DNA from: Argyresthia goedartella | Lineage: Eukaryota; Arthropoda; Insecta; Lepidoptera; Argyresthiidae | Assembly (NCBI GenBank): GCA_949825045.1 | Contig: OX463806.1 | Location: 39,456,208 to 39,520,207, forward strand | DNA length: 64,000 bases | Direction of reading: 5' to 3' | Notes under the pieces: model-generated | What the model saw: only the letters and a program-made list of their open reading frames with translations | Told to the model about the DNA's origin: nothing | Databases searched by the model: none | Program-made: the position numbers and the translations under genes | Part shown: piece after piece, positions 10,979 to 22,293 of the stretch | Position numbering within the stretch: position 1 is the stretch's first letter | Layout of the letters: every line of letters begins with the position of its first letter

Positions 10979-11971
10979 GAATCCGCTAATGGAAGAAGGG
11001 AATCGGGAAACAGAAGGACCTCAGTCTTCTTCTCGTTCTGAACCTCATGATGATGGTTTGGAAGTTTTTAGTATTAATGTAGAGTCGTTACAGGCGGATC
11101 AAGAGAACGATTCATTTTGTAGTAGATGGTTAACGCGGTTGAGCGAACGTCCGGAAGCGTGGCGTAGCGGTTTTTGTTTGAGAAATAATTTATTATATAA
11201 AAGCGTACGTAGATATGGAGAAATTAGGGAGGTATTAGTATCGCCTAGGTCTTTGTTTCAAAATGTAATGAACGAATTACATGATGAGGCGTGGACAGGA
11301 GGTCATTTGGGTCTCGCAAAGACGTTGAAGAGGTTTCGGTCGAAATATTTCATGCCGAAAGCCGATAAGGATATAGAACGTTATATAGCTTCGTGCGTGC
11401 CGTGTCAAGAAAGGAAATTAGTTAAAAGCGTAGCAGATTTGATGCCGATTAGGGTCTCGGATATTTTTGAGAAGGTAGGAATCGACGTGTTAGTAGCGTT
11501 TCCACGTTCGTCGAGAGATAACCGTTTTATTATAGTCGCGGTAGAGTATGCGTCGCGGTTTGCGATATGTAAGGCGTTACCTAGGGTTACATCGGAAGAT
11601 GTAGTGCGGTTTTTAGTTGAGGAAGTTTTCTGTAGGTTCGGGCCGATTAGGGAAATTATTTCAGATAGAGGAACAGTTTTTACGTAAAAGAAACGGTAGA
11701 GCACTTTGGGGTAAAATGATACATACAAGTTCGTTTCAGCCACAGAGTAACGGTTTGGTAGAGCGAATGAATAGAACATTAAATTCGATGTTATCAAAAT
11801 ATTTAGGTAGTAATCAAAGGCAATGGTGCTCGGTTTTACCTTTGGTAGTACATGCGTATAACACTAGCGTGCAGGCGTCAACGAGAGTGTTGCCGTATAA
11901 TATTTTATTTGGTAGGGAACCGTGCTCAGTGGTGGATCGATTATTAGGATTAAACGCAGTTGGTTTAGACG
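10959..11971 (+). pseudogene. gypsy integrase, first part
   Basis: An H2C2 zinc-binding region (HDEAWTGGHLG, then SCVPCQ) and the integrase core with GIDVLVAF (first D) and IISDRGTVFT (second D) are read up to a TAA at 11685-11687. A frameshift there is followed by the third acidic residue in GLVERMNRTL and the segment YNTSVQASTRVLPYNILFG to 11971. The domain then stops because an LTR element is inserted. The remainder resumes at 15221. The full D,D,E set is present but split over two frames. Confidence 0.85.
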
Positions 11972-12102
11972 TGTAGTGTATGCACACCCGAACCCTAATT
12001 ACATCTATATATAGCCCGGTATTGTATGAATCTAGAGACATTATACGACTGTACTTTGAAGCCGATACTCGTCTTATTCCACGCATATACCACATCCTTA
12101 CA
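11972..12102 (+). repeat. left LTR of non-autonomous element
   Basis: 131 bp starting TG and ending CA, with a TATATATAG box about 35 bp in. It matches the right LTR base for base by eye. Confidence 0.92.
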
Positions 12103-15089
12103 TGGCGACCTAGCCAGGCCAGCCTACCTCTCGCGAGGTAGTGCTGTGCCGAATGGCAGTGCATCAAATAAATAAATACTTTTAATAATTAGAAAATCCT
12201 GGAGAACAGAATAATTACGAAGAACGTGAAGACAAGTTTGCAGCCAGAGAAAGACAAAGAAGATAAAAGAGAAGATATTAAAGAAGAAAGAATATAATTG
12301 AAATAATTAAAGAAGAAAAAATAGAGAAGATAATCATGGAAGATGGATAAATATGGAAGACAGACATTTATTTTAGAAGATACCATAAACAAGAGAGAAA
12401 AATAAATAAAGAAGACTTGCTGCCGGGTGCCGGGCGTTTTTTTCAAGCCAGTGATGTGGATTGCAGGGCGCCGGGCGTAACCGTACGGGTCAAGTGAGGA
12501 GCAGCTGGGAGATGTACGGGTCCCAGGATGAGCTGACTCTGAACAAGAACGACACGTGCGACGATGTCTGTGATGTGTGTTTTGGACAATGGTATCTATT
12601 TAATCCTATAAAATGTAAGTGAATTTTATTATTTGTTTAGAAGTATTAATTACGTGTTGGGAAGATTTTTACATTGTAAAAGGGTTGACGATTCGAATCA
12701 ATATCAATATAATTATTTTTTAAATGAAGAGAGCATAAAGTAAAAGAGTATGTCGAAGAATGGCATAATGAAAAGTTACAGTAGGTACTGTCAGCAAGAG
12801 AAGTATGAATGATGGTTGATATATTTTTTTAGGAATGGAGATAATTATGAAGGCCGAAAGAAAAGTAAATTAAATTAGTTTGGCATGAGTTATTTTAGAT
12901 GATTTTGATAAGTAGTAATATATATTTTTTTAAGATGATGATTTTGATTGGAAATATGGGTAGAATGTGGTTAATTTGTAAGAAGATACAAGTTTTGTTG
13001 TTTTAAAGTCATTAATATACCCAGTACTATTTTATAAACTTATTGCATCTTAATTCCGATTTACTCCAAATGTACAATCAAGTACATAAATGATTCATTT
13101 GTTCATTTGACTTGGTTACAGTTCCAGTTTATCTTAAAATTATAGTAATACAATACAGTGTTCGCAGGCGATCCAAATATGGACATGCAACACTGCAGAG
13201 GAATCCAAATTAGATTAGAACTTGACACATGTTTTGATTACAGAGAAACAGAATTGTTATTATAATAATTAGTAGTTCAAGTTACCGCAGTGCGACTTAT
13301 GTAGAATGAAAGGTTTAGTTTCAGTTGACTAATATGGAAGATACTTATAAGGTGATGCATGATTGTTAACAAGTTTAGGGTACCGCAGAGAGATGAAGTA
13401 TGGAACCCATTGCATGAATTTGAATAAAAGTTTGAGAATGTATGAATTTCAGGTTTTGTTCCTATGTGTAAGATATACTTAGTATGAAAAAGTAGTTCAG
13501 CAAAGATTTTAAAATATATTACAAACGACGGAACCACTACCGATGGGTTATTACAAAAGTTTGTTTAGAAATTGCACTTAGTTACTTTTATTTTAAAGAT
13601 TGCATTCGAGTTTATTAATAGATTAAAGTCTGACCAGCGGATATGGTCACTAAGGATTCGGATACTTCATTTTAAAGTGAGAAAATGTTTGTTTGATAGT
13701 GAGTGTTGAAAAGTATGAAAATGAAATGAAATAAAAAGTTGAATGTTGTTATGGAGACTTGAAGTTTTGAGTTATGTGATTACGTATTAAGCACATAGAG
13801 AAAAGTTGTATTTTTGTTTGGATTTGGGAATGTTGGTTATGGTTGTCGTTAGGATTAAAAAGTATGAATTTGAGAGATGGTATGGAATGTGCAAGATATG
13901 TTACTCTAGGCCACAGAGTGAGTGAGTTGGGAACACTTCGTTTGGTAAGCTTTCGAGAAAAGTTGGACTGATCATCCAATCTTTACAGAATGTCTTAAAA
14001 TTCGAAGGATTCATTTGGATTGTGTTTAAGTTATGTTATAGTTTGGTACGTAACTATTGGCGAGTCCGATATGTTATAGTATAATCATCAAAGTCTCAAA
14101 GGTACAGGTACAAGGTACAAGGCACGAATCCTTCGCTTCGATCATGACGTGAACGAGCTTCCTTTGTGAGAACGTTGGGATATCGATGACCTTATAAGCT
14201 CTCGAGTAGGAGCAGGTTCAGGCAGGTAGACCTGGAGCCAGATAATGGTAGTATTGTGGAAATAAAAAAAAGTACCTTATGAATGACGTCGATAAATAAA
14301 TAATGAAAGTAAGTACCTATATGAAGTGGAAAATGAAATAAAATAGAGACTTTGATTGATAGCGATTGTATGAGAAAAGCGAGTATATTTTGGTTAGTTT
14401 TGGAAAGAAGTTTTATATTGATAAATATTTTGATGTGAGTTTTGAGAAGGTATTATGGAAATGAAAAATAAAGTAGTTTGTGATTAATGGAATAAGAGTT
14501 GAATAAATAAATACATAAACGAAGAAAAGAAAAAGAGATACAGAAGGTATGAAACATGTGTAATTTTGTAATTGTAGTGGAATAATGTTATAATTTTTTT
14601 TTAAAAATTCTATGTATTAAAAATAAATTTTTCATGTCGTCAACCCTATATCGTAAACAGGTTAGATAATATTTTGTGTATTATAATTAAGTTTCATAAA
14701 ATATTGGAACAGATATTAACTATGTAATCATTAACTATTTTACGAATTTAATAAGAACATTATATCGTTTTTTTTTAACACATATATTTTTTTAATCGAT
14801 TACAGTGTGAATTTATATAAATGGTAATATTTTGTTTTGAAAGTGTTTTAAAATTGTATCGGGAATATAAAAAAAAAAAAATGGTTGTTGTATATTGAAT
14901 TGTTATATTTACATATTACACAGATTTTGAATTTTAAATTGTTATTTTTACACAGATGATTTATTTTATTGTTATTTTTACAGAAATGAGTTATCAGATT
15001 ATTGTTTTTATATTTTGTATTCTAAATTGTTTTAAATATCATAAAAAATAAGATATAGTATATTTTTTCTTTCAAAAAAAGGGGGAAGG

Positions 15090-15220
15090 TGTAGTGTATG
15101 CACACCCGAACCCTAATTACATCTATATATAGCCCGGTATTGTATGAATCTAGAGACATTATACGACTGTACTTTGAAGCCGATACTCGTCTTATTCCAC
15201 GCATATACCACATCCTTACA
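15090..15220 (+). repeat. right LTR of non-autonomous element
   Basis: 131 bp, identical by eye to the left LTR and preceded by a purine tract. The gypsy integrase frame resumes straight after the duplicated GACG. Confidence 0.92.
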
Positions 15221-15325
15221 GACGCAACGATAGATGAAAGGGTAAATCGTATGGGTAGGCTGCTGACTAAGGCGTTAGGAAATATTGCGAACGCACAGCG
15301 TGTACAAAAGCGGTATTACGATATG
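15221..15325 (+). pseudogene. gypsy integrase, second part
   Basis: The frame that stopped at 11971 continues here with residues resembling the linker before the GPY/F region (RMGRLLTKALGNI, then QRVQKRYYD). The stretch ends at ATATG 15321-15325, the target duplication of the LINE that follows. It is short because it lies between two insertions. Confidence 0.75.
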
Positions 15326-15668
15326 GATTCTCGCGCGTGTCGCGGTGCTGTGTGGACGTGCGTACGCTCACTTCTAATATTCTTTTGATAAATTCGTGTC
15401 ATTAAATTGTGATTGGTGATTTCGAAAATTTTTGATTCCTTGTCGCACTTGGGTGCCTCTTATGGACAGTCTCCTCCCACTAGGCGGTCCTAGAGCGGGA
15501 TATAGATTCCTCAAGTGTTGCGCAACAAACAAAAGCTGGTGATTCGCTGTTGGTCCTGCCGAGATTTGAACCGCCGCCCAACTGTGCATCGGGTTTGCGA
15601 GGCGGGCGTGGTGCCGCTGGGCCATACGGTGTGAGGACGACGAGACGAATTTACGCTTCGCTTACTGC

Positions 15669-16715
15669 GTGGACGCCTACGAGTGCTACGCGAGAGTGCT
15701 ACGCGCCGTGACGCATCACCTGTGTGCTACGGGCTACGCCACATCGTGCATTCCTGAGCCGCGCCACGCTAAGGGTATACCTGTATTGTCGTCTGTGCCC
15801 TTCAAGATACAGCGCTCTCCTCCACATACTCCTACAGTGCCTGTCACTACTCAGCTGCCACCGAAGTCCCAGATAACGGTGTCGGAACCAAATCTGGCGC
15901 AAACAAGGAAGCAGCAGGAGGTAAGCAATATTACGCTGCGTCGACCTCGACTCGAATATAGTGATGACGCCGACCCGTTGCAAAGTTTGTTGCTGGAGGT
16001 GCGATTGTTGAGAGAAGAAATGCAAGGTATGCGGGATGAAATGCGTGAATTCAGGCGCGAAACCAATGAATTCCGCTCAACGCTTGGTGCATGCAATCAG
16101 CGGATTGAAAAGGTGGAGCGGCGGGTCGATGATCTCGAGAAGAGGGTCACGGATGAAGTGGTGTCGACGGGAACGAAGGTCTTGGAGGAAGCCATTACCA
16201 ACCTTCAGATGGAGCTGAATGATCGGGACCAAGATATGCTGGCGAACGACTTACAGTTTAGCAATGTCACGGAGGAGCGCGGCGAGAACCCTGTACACCT
16301 GGTGTCGCTCATCGCGGTGAAGCTGGGTGTGCCGATGGACGAGCGCGACGTGGTCAGCGTGGTGCGGGTAGGCCCACTCGGAGCCGTTGCCGACGACCGC
16401 AGGCCGCGGCCTCTGGTGGTGCGGCTGGCCCGGAGGGCTACGCGTGACGCACTGCTACGTGAGGCGCGCGTGCGTCGTGGAGCAACCACCGCTGATATGG
16501 GTCTCAGTGGAGTACCGCGACGTTTCTACGTCAACGAACGGCTCACCAAGCTGAACAGGCAGCTATTTGCCAAGGCTAAGGAGCAAGCTCGCATTCACGC
16601 CTGGAGATGGGTGTGGACCAGGGATGGGCGGGTGCAGGTGCGACGCGCGGAGGGGCAGCCCGGATACCGTATCCGAAAGGAGATAGATATTGTTAATATT
16701 TTTAAAACGGACTAA
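15669..16715 (+). CDS. LINE ORF1, coiled-coil RNA-binding protein
   Basis: An open frame of 348 codons, without a stop, starting at a GTG. No ATG lies close upstream in frame, so the true start is uncertain. After a Pro/Thr-rich N-terminus there is a long coiled coil (about residues 100-160, from LLLEVRLLREEM to VDDLEKRV). A globular region follows (LQFSNVTEERGENPVHLV, then RPRPLVVRLARR), of the type shared by CR1/Jockey ORF1 proteins and baculovirus FP25-like proteins. The family binds LINE RNA and forms RNPs. It lies upstream of ORF2, from which it is separated by the mariner insertion. The ORF1 frame itself is undamaged. Confidence 0.7.
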   Translation: MDAYECYARVLRAVTHHLCATGYATSCIPEPRHAKGIPVLSSVPFKIQRSPPHTPTVPVTTQLPPKSQITVSEPNLAQTRKQQEVSNITLRRPRLEYSDDADPLQSLLLEVRLLREEMQGMRDEMREFRRETNEFRSTLGACNQRIEKVERRVDDLEKRVTDEVVSTGTKVLEEAITNLQMELNDRDQDMLANDLQFSNVTEERGENPVHLVSLIAVKLGVPMDERDVVSVVRVGPLGAVADDRRPRPLVVRLARRATRDALLREARVRRGATTADMGLSGVPRRFYVNERLTKLNRQLFAKAKEQARIHAWRWVWTRDGRVQVRRAEGQPGYRIRKEIDIVNIFKTD

Positions 16716-17697
16716 GTTAGCCTTGCATTGTCTGCCTAAAAGTAATTTTCCTTATGGCCTAATAATTTGTTTAAATCTAGGATTAAATGTTGTGCGTGCG
16801 CCGTGGTCGCGGTGTGTCAATGTGCTGGTTGGTGCCGATGGTGTTTGCGTTGTGTTTATTCAATTGTCATATATCTATATATTTGAATGTATATTCATAA
16901 ATATACTACACTGTATAGTATTTAAAATATTATTTATATTATACAGGGTGTCCCGTAAGTAGTGGTCCAACGTTAAAGGGAAGACAGCTTGCCTTATTTC
17001 CTAAAACCAATTTAAATATAATAAAAAAAAAACGTAGGGTTACCATGTTATTTTTTTTCCCTGGAATTTCCCATTTCGTCTTCCGTACATCGTGTTTTTT
17101 AATGCTGACGCTGCTAAGAATAACATTTCCAAGATTTTATTTTTGTAGAATAAAGCTAAATAGTTTATCAATGTAACCAAATAACAGTTTTGTTACTATC
17201 TGTTACTAATGGCTTGGAAAAAATCTTAAACAAAAAAAATATTTGTTCCGCCTTCAGATGACAGAAATTTAAAAAAAATCTCATGCAAAAAAAATGTATG
17301 ACATTGAACTGAACCATTCTTTTAAAAACTTGTACACCTACCCAGCTTTGTAAATTGGAATAAAAACTAAGTCTAGGCTTTGTCGTTACAAAGTAATTGC
17401 TATTTATCTAAAAAGTGGCGCTAATTTTAAATAATTGAATAAAAAGAAAAAATATGCGTTAAACTTATTGTAGTGTCTAAACTGTCTGCCTATGAGCTTG
17501 AATCACTAAGATAGACACAATTTTTTATTTAGCTTTATGAATCAAGTTTCTACCGCTCAATCTACATTTAACATAAGATACTTATTGCAGGTATGTCAAT
17601 AATCCATTTCATTTTAAACAAATTAGGTCTTATTAAAAAATAAAACAGTTAAGTAAATAAAAAATTATATTGATACAACACACACACAATTATAAAA

Positions 17698-18771
17698 TTA
17701 CAAAAGATGCTCAAATTGCCGTCCTCTTGCAATAATGCAAACTCTGCATCTCCTAATGAAAGAAGCTCTTAGACGCCTCGCGAAATTGCCTGCGTTTATT
17801 TCCGCTACAGCAGCATTGATTCTTTCTCTTAATTCTTCTTCCGTCCTAATAGGTCTTTGATATACCCTGTCTTTCAGACACCCCCAATAAAAAAAATCTA
17901 AGGGGTTTAAGTCCGGGGATCGCGGCGGCCATAAAATAGGACCTAAGCGCCCAATCCATCTTCCAGGGTAGGTCTCATTTTGGTACTCCCGTACTGCTGC
18001 TGCATAGTGTGCTGGGCATCCGTCATTCTGCAACCACATGGTTTCTCGCACGTCTTCTGGTAAATTTTCCAGTAAATTTGGCAACTCATTTCTTAAGAAA
18101 TGCAGATAATATTCCGCGTTCAGAGTTGCTGGTAATTCAAAGGGCCCTATGATTTGGTTGTTGATAATTCCAGCCCATAAATTTATTTTAAATTGGTATT
18201 GGCTCTTGTCTTCTCTCATTAAACGTGGGTTAATTAATTGCCAACTGTGCAAGTTATGTAAGTTGAGATATCCATCACGTCTACACGAGGATTCATCACT
18301 CCAAAGTATTTTATTAAAAAACTGTGGGTCTTCCTCATTCATGTTCAACATTCGTCGACAGAAATACACTCTTGCAGCGTAATCTCTTGGCTGAAGCGTT
18401 TGGACACGTTGAACGTGATATGGGTGCAACCGGTACACTTTTAGAATTTTATGCACCGTTGTTCTTGGTATACCGGTGCGTCGTGCTATGGTGCGCACTG
18501 AAAGCGAGGGATCTTCTTCGATTTCTCTCAATACTATTAAATCGTTATCAACATGCCGCGGTCTTCCTTCACCAGCACCACCAATTCCGGTACCAAGAAT
18601 CCTTCCCTCAAGAAGGGCGTTATGCACTCGAAGAAAAACGCGATGATCGGGGTAACTCTCCATATTCGGGAATCTTTCTCGGTACAATCTTGCGGCGGCC
18701 CTGGCGTTTTGTCTTGCTTCTCCATAAATTAAATGCATGTAACAGTACTCACGTGGCGTGAAACGAGGCAT
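17698..18771 (-). CDS. DD41D mariner-like transposase, intact
   Basis: A 357-codon ORF from ATG 18771 with no interruptions. The N-terminus (TPREYCYMHLIYGEARQNAR) resembles the insect DUF4817-type helix-turn-helix. A second HTH follows (SVRTIARRTGIPRTTVHKIL, about residues 91-110). The catalytic triad of the Tc1/IS630 DDE domain is ILWSDES, WLQNDGCPAHY and RSPDLNPLDFF, with 41 residues counted between the last two aspartates. The length is normal for the superfamily. The encoded enzyme would bind the TIRs and cut at TA. All motifs are present, so it could be active. Confidence 0.9.
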   Translation of the reverse strand: MPRFTPREYCYMHLIYGEARQNARAAARLYRERFPNMESYPDHRVFLRVHNALLEGRILGTGIGGAGEGRPRHVDNDLIVLREIEEDPSLSVRTIARRTGIPRTTVHKILKVYRLHPYHVQRVQTLQPRDYAARVYFCRRMLNMNEEDPQFFNKILWSDESSCRRDGYLNLHNLHSWQLINPRLMREDKSQYQFKINLWAGIINNQIIGPFELPATLNAEYYLHFLRNELPNLLENLPEDVRETMWLQNDGCPAHYAAAVREYQNETYPGRWIGRLGPILWPPRSPDLNPLDFFYWGCLKDRVYQRPIRTEEELRERINAAVAEINAGNFARRLRASFIRRCRVCIIARGRQFEHLL

Positions 18772-19576
18772 TACAATGACTTATGTTTTTTGCCAACAGA
18801 ACACCAAACAAACGAAACTTATTCACAATGTGTATCAGAGTCCGTGAGATCGCCAAGTCGATAATTCCAAGTAACAAACAGTTCCAAAATCGATAAGAAA
18901 ATCAATGTCCGATTTCAAAGCACAGGTCGAGATTGGAGCAGAAATTTTCAGGCCGGGGTATGAATAGTTGTCTTACGTCCGTATCGAAGTTACCACAAAT
19001 CACAACTAACTGGGAGGAAACGGGGGCTGAGGGAGCGGGCGGTTGTGTCCCGCCCCGACCATCGCGCGCGCCATACCCCGCACTCTCCCCTCTCTCCCCG
19101 GCAAGATTCCTTGACATCGTAAACAAAAGATCCAAAGGAAAAAAAACCTGTTTGGCGACAAACTGAACTGTTACCGATAGCGGTGGCGCCACTGTCTTCG
19201 CTCTATAGACACTTGCCAGTGAGATCAGCGTATAAGTTCAGCTTTCAGTCGCAGGACATGATTTGTGGCGCGGACTCTATCCACGCTCTAGCTTTTTCTA
19301 CCTGATGTGATGACTAAACTTTTCAACGACCCAAGGCATCACATGACTCTTAGGTTTGGAAGTTTATTACCATGGCATGAGATTCGTGGCTAAGGAAGTC
19401 ATAAAAATATTGTAATACACATTTTGCTTATTATTAATATTTTTAAATAAGCGCCACTTTTCAGATATTTTGCAATAACTTTGTAACAACAAAGCCTAGA
19501 CTAAGTTTTTATAGCAATTTACAAAGCTGGGTAGGTGTACAAGTTTTTAAAAGAATGGTTCAGTTGTTCAGTTCAG
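18772..19576. other. mariner interior without gene; partial TIR duplication
   Basis: No ORF is supported. The segment 19445-19566 repeats, in direct orientation and with some divergence, a part of the right TIR (19831-19950) around GCGCCACTTTT and AAAGCTGGGTAGGTGTAC. The TIR region was therefore partly duplicated or an older copy is embedded. Confidence 0.7.
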
Positions 19577-20349
19577 TTGTGTTGTATCAATATAATTTTT
19601 TATTTACTTAACTGTTTTATTTTTTAATAAGACCTAATTTGTTTAAAATGAAATGGATTATTGACATACCTGCAATAAGTATCTTATGTTAAATGTAGAT
19701 TGAGCGGTAGAAACTTGATTCATAAAGCTAAATAAAAAATTGTGTCTATCTTAGTGATTCAAGCTCATAGGCAGACAGTTTAGACACTACAATAAGTTTA
19801 ACGCATATTTTTTCTTTTTATTCAATTATTTAAAATTAGCGCCACTTTTTAGATAAATAGCAATTACTTTGTAACGACAAAGCCTAGACTTAGTTTTTAT
19901 TCCAATTTACAAAGCTGGGTAGGTGTACAAGTTTTTAAAAGAATGGTTCAGTTCAATGTCATACATTTTTTTTGCATGAGATTTTTTTTAAATTTCTGTC
20001 ATCTGAAGGCGGAACAAATATTTTTTTTGTTTAAGATTTTTTCCAAGCCATTAGTAACAGATAGTAACAAAACTGTTATTTGGTTACATTGATAAACTAT
20101 TTAGCTTTATTCTACAAAAATAAAATCTTGGAAATGTTATTCTTAGCAGCGTCAGCATTAAAAAACACGATGTACGGAAGACGAAATGGGAAATTCCAGG
20201 GAAAAAAAATAACATGGTAACCCTACGTTTTTTTTTATTATATTTAAATTGGTTTTAGGAAATAAGGCAAGCTGTCTTCCCTTTAACGTTGGACCACTAC
20301 TTACGGGACACCCTGTATACAAGTGTGGGTAATTTGTATTATTATAACT

Positions 20350-22293
20350 ATGTCTAAAACAAAACATTTCCGGGTTGGTCTGTTTAATGCCGGTTCTCTA
20401 GGGACAGGTCATGACGAGCTTACTGTCACCATGACTAATTTGTCGGCCGACTTAGTAGCCATAAATGAAACTTGGCTTCGTGAAGGTGAGGAAGGACGCG
20501 CGCCCGTCGTGCCCGGCTACCGACTGCGCCATGTACCGCGCCCGCCTGGCTTCCGGCACTGCGGGGGCGGTGTGGGCTTCTACGTGAAGCGAGGTGTCAG
20601 TGCGCGGCTCTGCGTGCACCCCCCCACCCCTCCCGTGGAGCAGATGTGGTTCCGAGTCAACGTAGCTGGAAAGAAGCTTATAGTTGGCACGGCTTATCGC
20701 CCCCGATGGGTGAGTACTGACATTTTTTTTGATGCGATTACCGACTCACTGACTTCTATGACTGACTACGACAAAATTATACTGGTAGGGGACTTTAACA
20801 TTAACTATACTGACTGCAACGACAGCAAATTTAGATGTCTGACGCAATTCTTAACTTCACTGAAGTTGAGACAAATTGTTGACAAACCTACCCACTTTAC
20901 CGACCATAGCGAAACGACGATTGACCTTGTTTGCACGGATGCGCGGGTACGTAGTGTCGAAGTGCATCATATACCGGACCTAGGTAATCATTGTTTTGTT
21001 ACTGTTGACCTTCACGTCAAAAAACAAAAGCCCATCCCCAGGACTATAACTTTCCGTCCAATTAAGGACATAGACCGTGACAGTTTTGACGAAGACTTGT
21101 GTTCAATAGACTGGGACAATATTAATAAACTAGATAACGTTGACGACATGCTAAGACAGTTCAATGACCAAATTACTGGACTTTTTGACAGACATGCGCC
21201 GGTTAGGACTAAAGTTGTGCGGGAGTCTCTTAAACCGTGGTTTACAAGCAACGTTCGCTTAATGATGCGACTTCGTGATAAGGCACATAAAAGGTACAAA
21301 GAGTCTAAATTGGATGTGCATAAAAACTACTACTTAGACCTCAAACACCTAGTCATCACCGCCCTACACAATGAAAAACATGCTTTTTTTGAACAAAAAA
21401 TCAACAGCTGCACTAGAGATCCGAAGCGCCTGTGGAAAAACCTTAAACACACTGTTCTACCGGATAGACGAAATATTGAGTTACCCGCACACTTTGGTAA
21501 TGCCGACGCCATTAATGACCATTTCATGAATGTACCAGGAACGACTAAGGTGACCATTTCGGACTTGACTTACTTTGAATTTAACCGACACGACAATGCT
21601 ACTAGTTTTTTTCTGAACCCCGTCACTGCACACACTGTTGCAAAAATACTGACGTCTATCAAGACCAATGCGACAGGAGTTGACCGAATTGGAATAGACA
21701 TGGTTATACTGACTCTACCTACGACATTGCCAACCCTCACTGCGATTATTAATCGGAGCATTTTGACGAACATCTTTCCGACTGACTGGAAGACTGCGAA
21801 AGTTTCGCCAACCCCCAAGAAACCTAATCCTGCCCACATATCCGATCTCCGTCCCATTAGCATTCTTCCTTGCATGTCTAAGGTAATTGAGAGGGCGGTA
21901 TATAACCAGCTGTCGAGGTATCTGGAGGAAAATGGCATTCTACCGGAATTGCAATCTGGGTTCCGGAAGGGTCGAGGGACGGCTACTGCGTTGCTAGACG
22001 TCGTGGACAACGTGCTGTCGGCGCTCGACAAGAGGAGCACAATTTTGGTGTTGCTAGATTTCTCCAGAGCCTTCGATTGTCTTAATACTGCCCTCTTATT
22101 AGCAAAGATGTCTTATTATGGATTCGATAATGCTACGGTTAGGTGGTTCGGTACGATGCGGTTTTCATCAACAAAGCAGCTGAAGGGGGGGGTTCCCGCA
22201 AGGCTCCATATTAGGACCTCTTCTGTTTATTTTATACAGCGCCGATATTGTCACCGGTATCAAAAACTGCTCTTTCCACTTGTACGCGGATGA
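20350..22293 (+). pseudogene. LINE ORF2 endonuclease and first half of RT
   Basis: Starts at ATG 20350, just right of the mariner. Residues 1-230 are an APE-type endonuclease: FNAGSLGTGHDE, then DLVAINETWL, GTAYRP, ILVGDFNINY and TTIDLVCTDARV. The motif usually read SDH is PDLGNH here. The RT begins around DLRPISILPCMSKVIE, then GFRKGRGTATALLDV and LVLLDFSRAFDCL (first catalytic Asp). After GFDNATVRWFG a short damaged stretch follows. A one-base shift at a G run (about 22187) then destroys the GVPQGS region and throws translation out of frame to 22293. Confidence 0.85.

Larger units (their letters stand above)
11972..15220 (+). mobile_element. non-autonomous LTR retrotransposon with identical 131-bp LTRs
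   Basis: Two 131-bp direct repeats, identical by eye, begin TGTAGTGTATGC and end CATCCTTACA (11972-12102 and 15090-15220). The flanking GACG is duplicated (11968-11971 and 15221-15224), matching the 4-bp signature of gypsy-type integrases. A TGGCGACCTAGCC primer-binding site follows directly at 12103, and a polypurine tract AAAAAAAGGGGGAAGG precedes the right LTR. The 2987-bp interior has no gag or pol ORF. A short stretch near 14110-14220 could be a remnant of a coding tail. It must have moved using proteins from another element, so it is TRIM/LARD-like but of intermediate size. It sits in the gypsy integrase and breaks that frame. Confidence 0.9.
16944..20315 (-). mobile_element. Tc1/mariner element, DD41D type, with 739-bp TIRs
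   Basis: Ends CAGGGTGTCCCGTAAGTAG in inverted orientation at 16944 and 20315, flanked by TA (16942-16943 and 20316-20317; the flanks read TATA on both sides). The inverted repeats are about 739 bp each (16944-17682 and 19577-20315) and nearly identical. The only difference noted is one base in a poly-A run. An intact transposase gene lies on the minus strand just inside the left TIR. It is inserted in the LINE between ORF1 and ORF2. The long TIRs and the intact ORF suggest a recent arrival. Confidence 0.92.
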
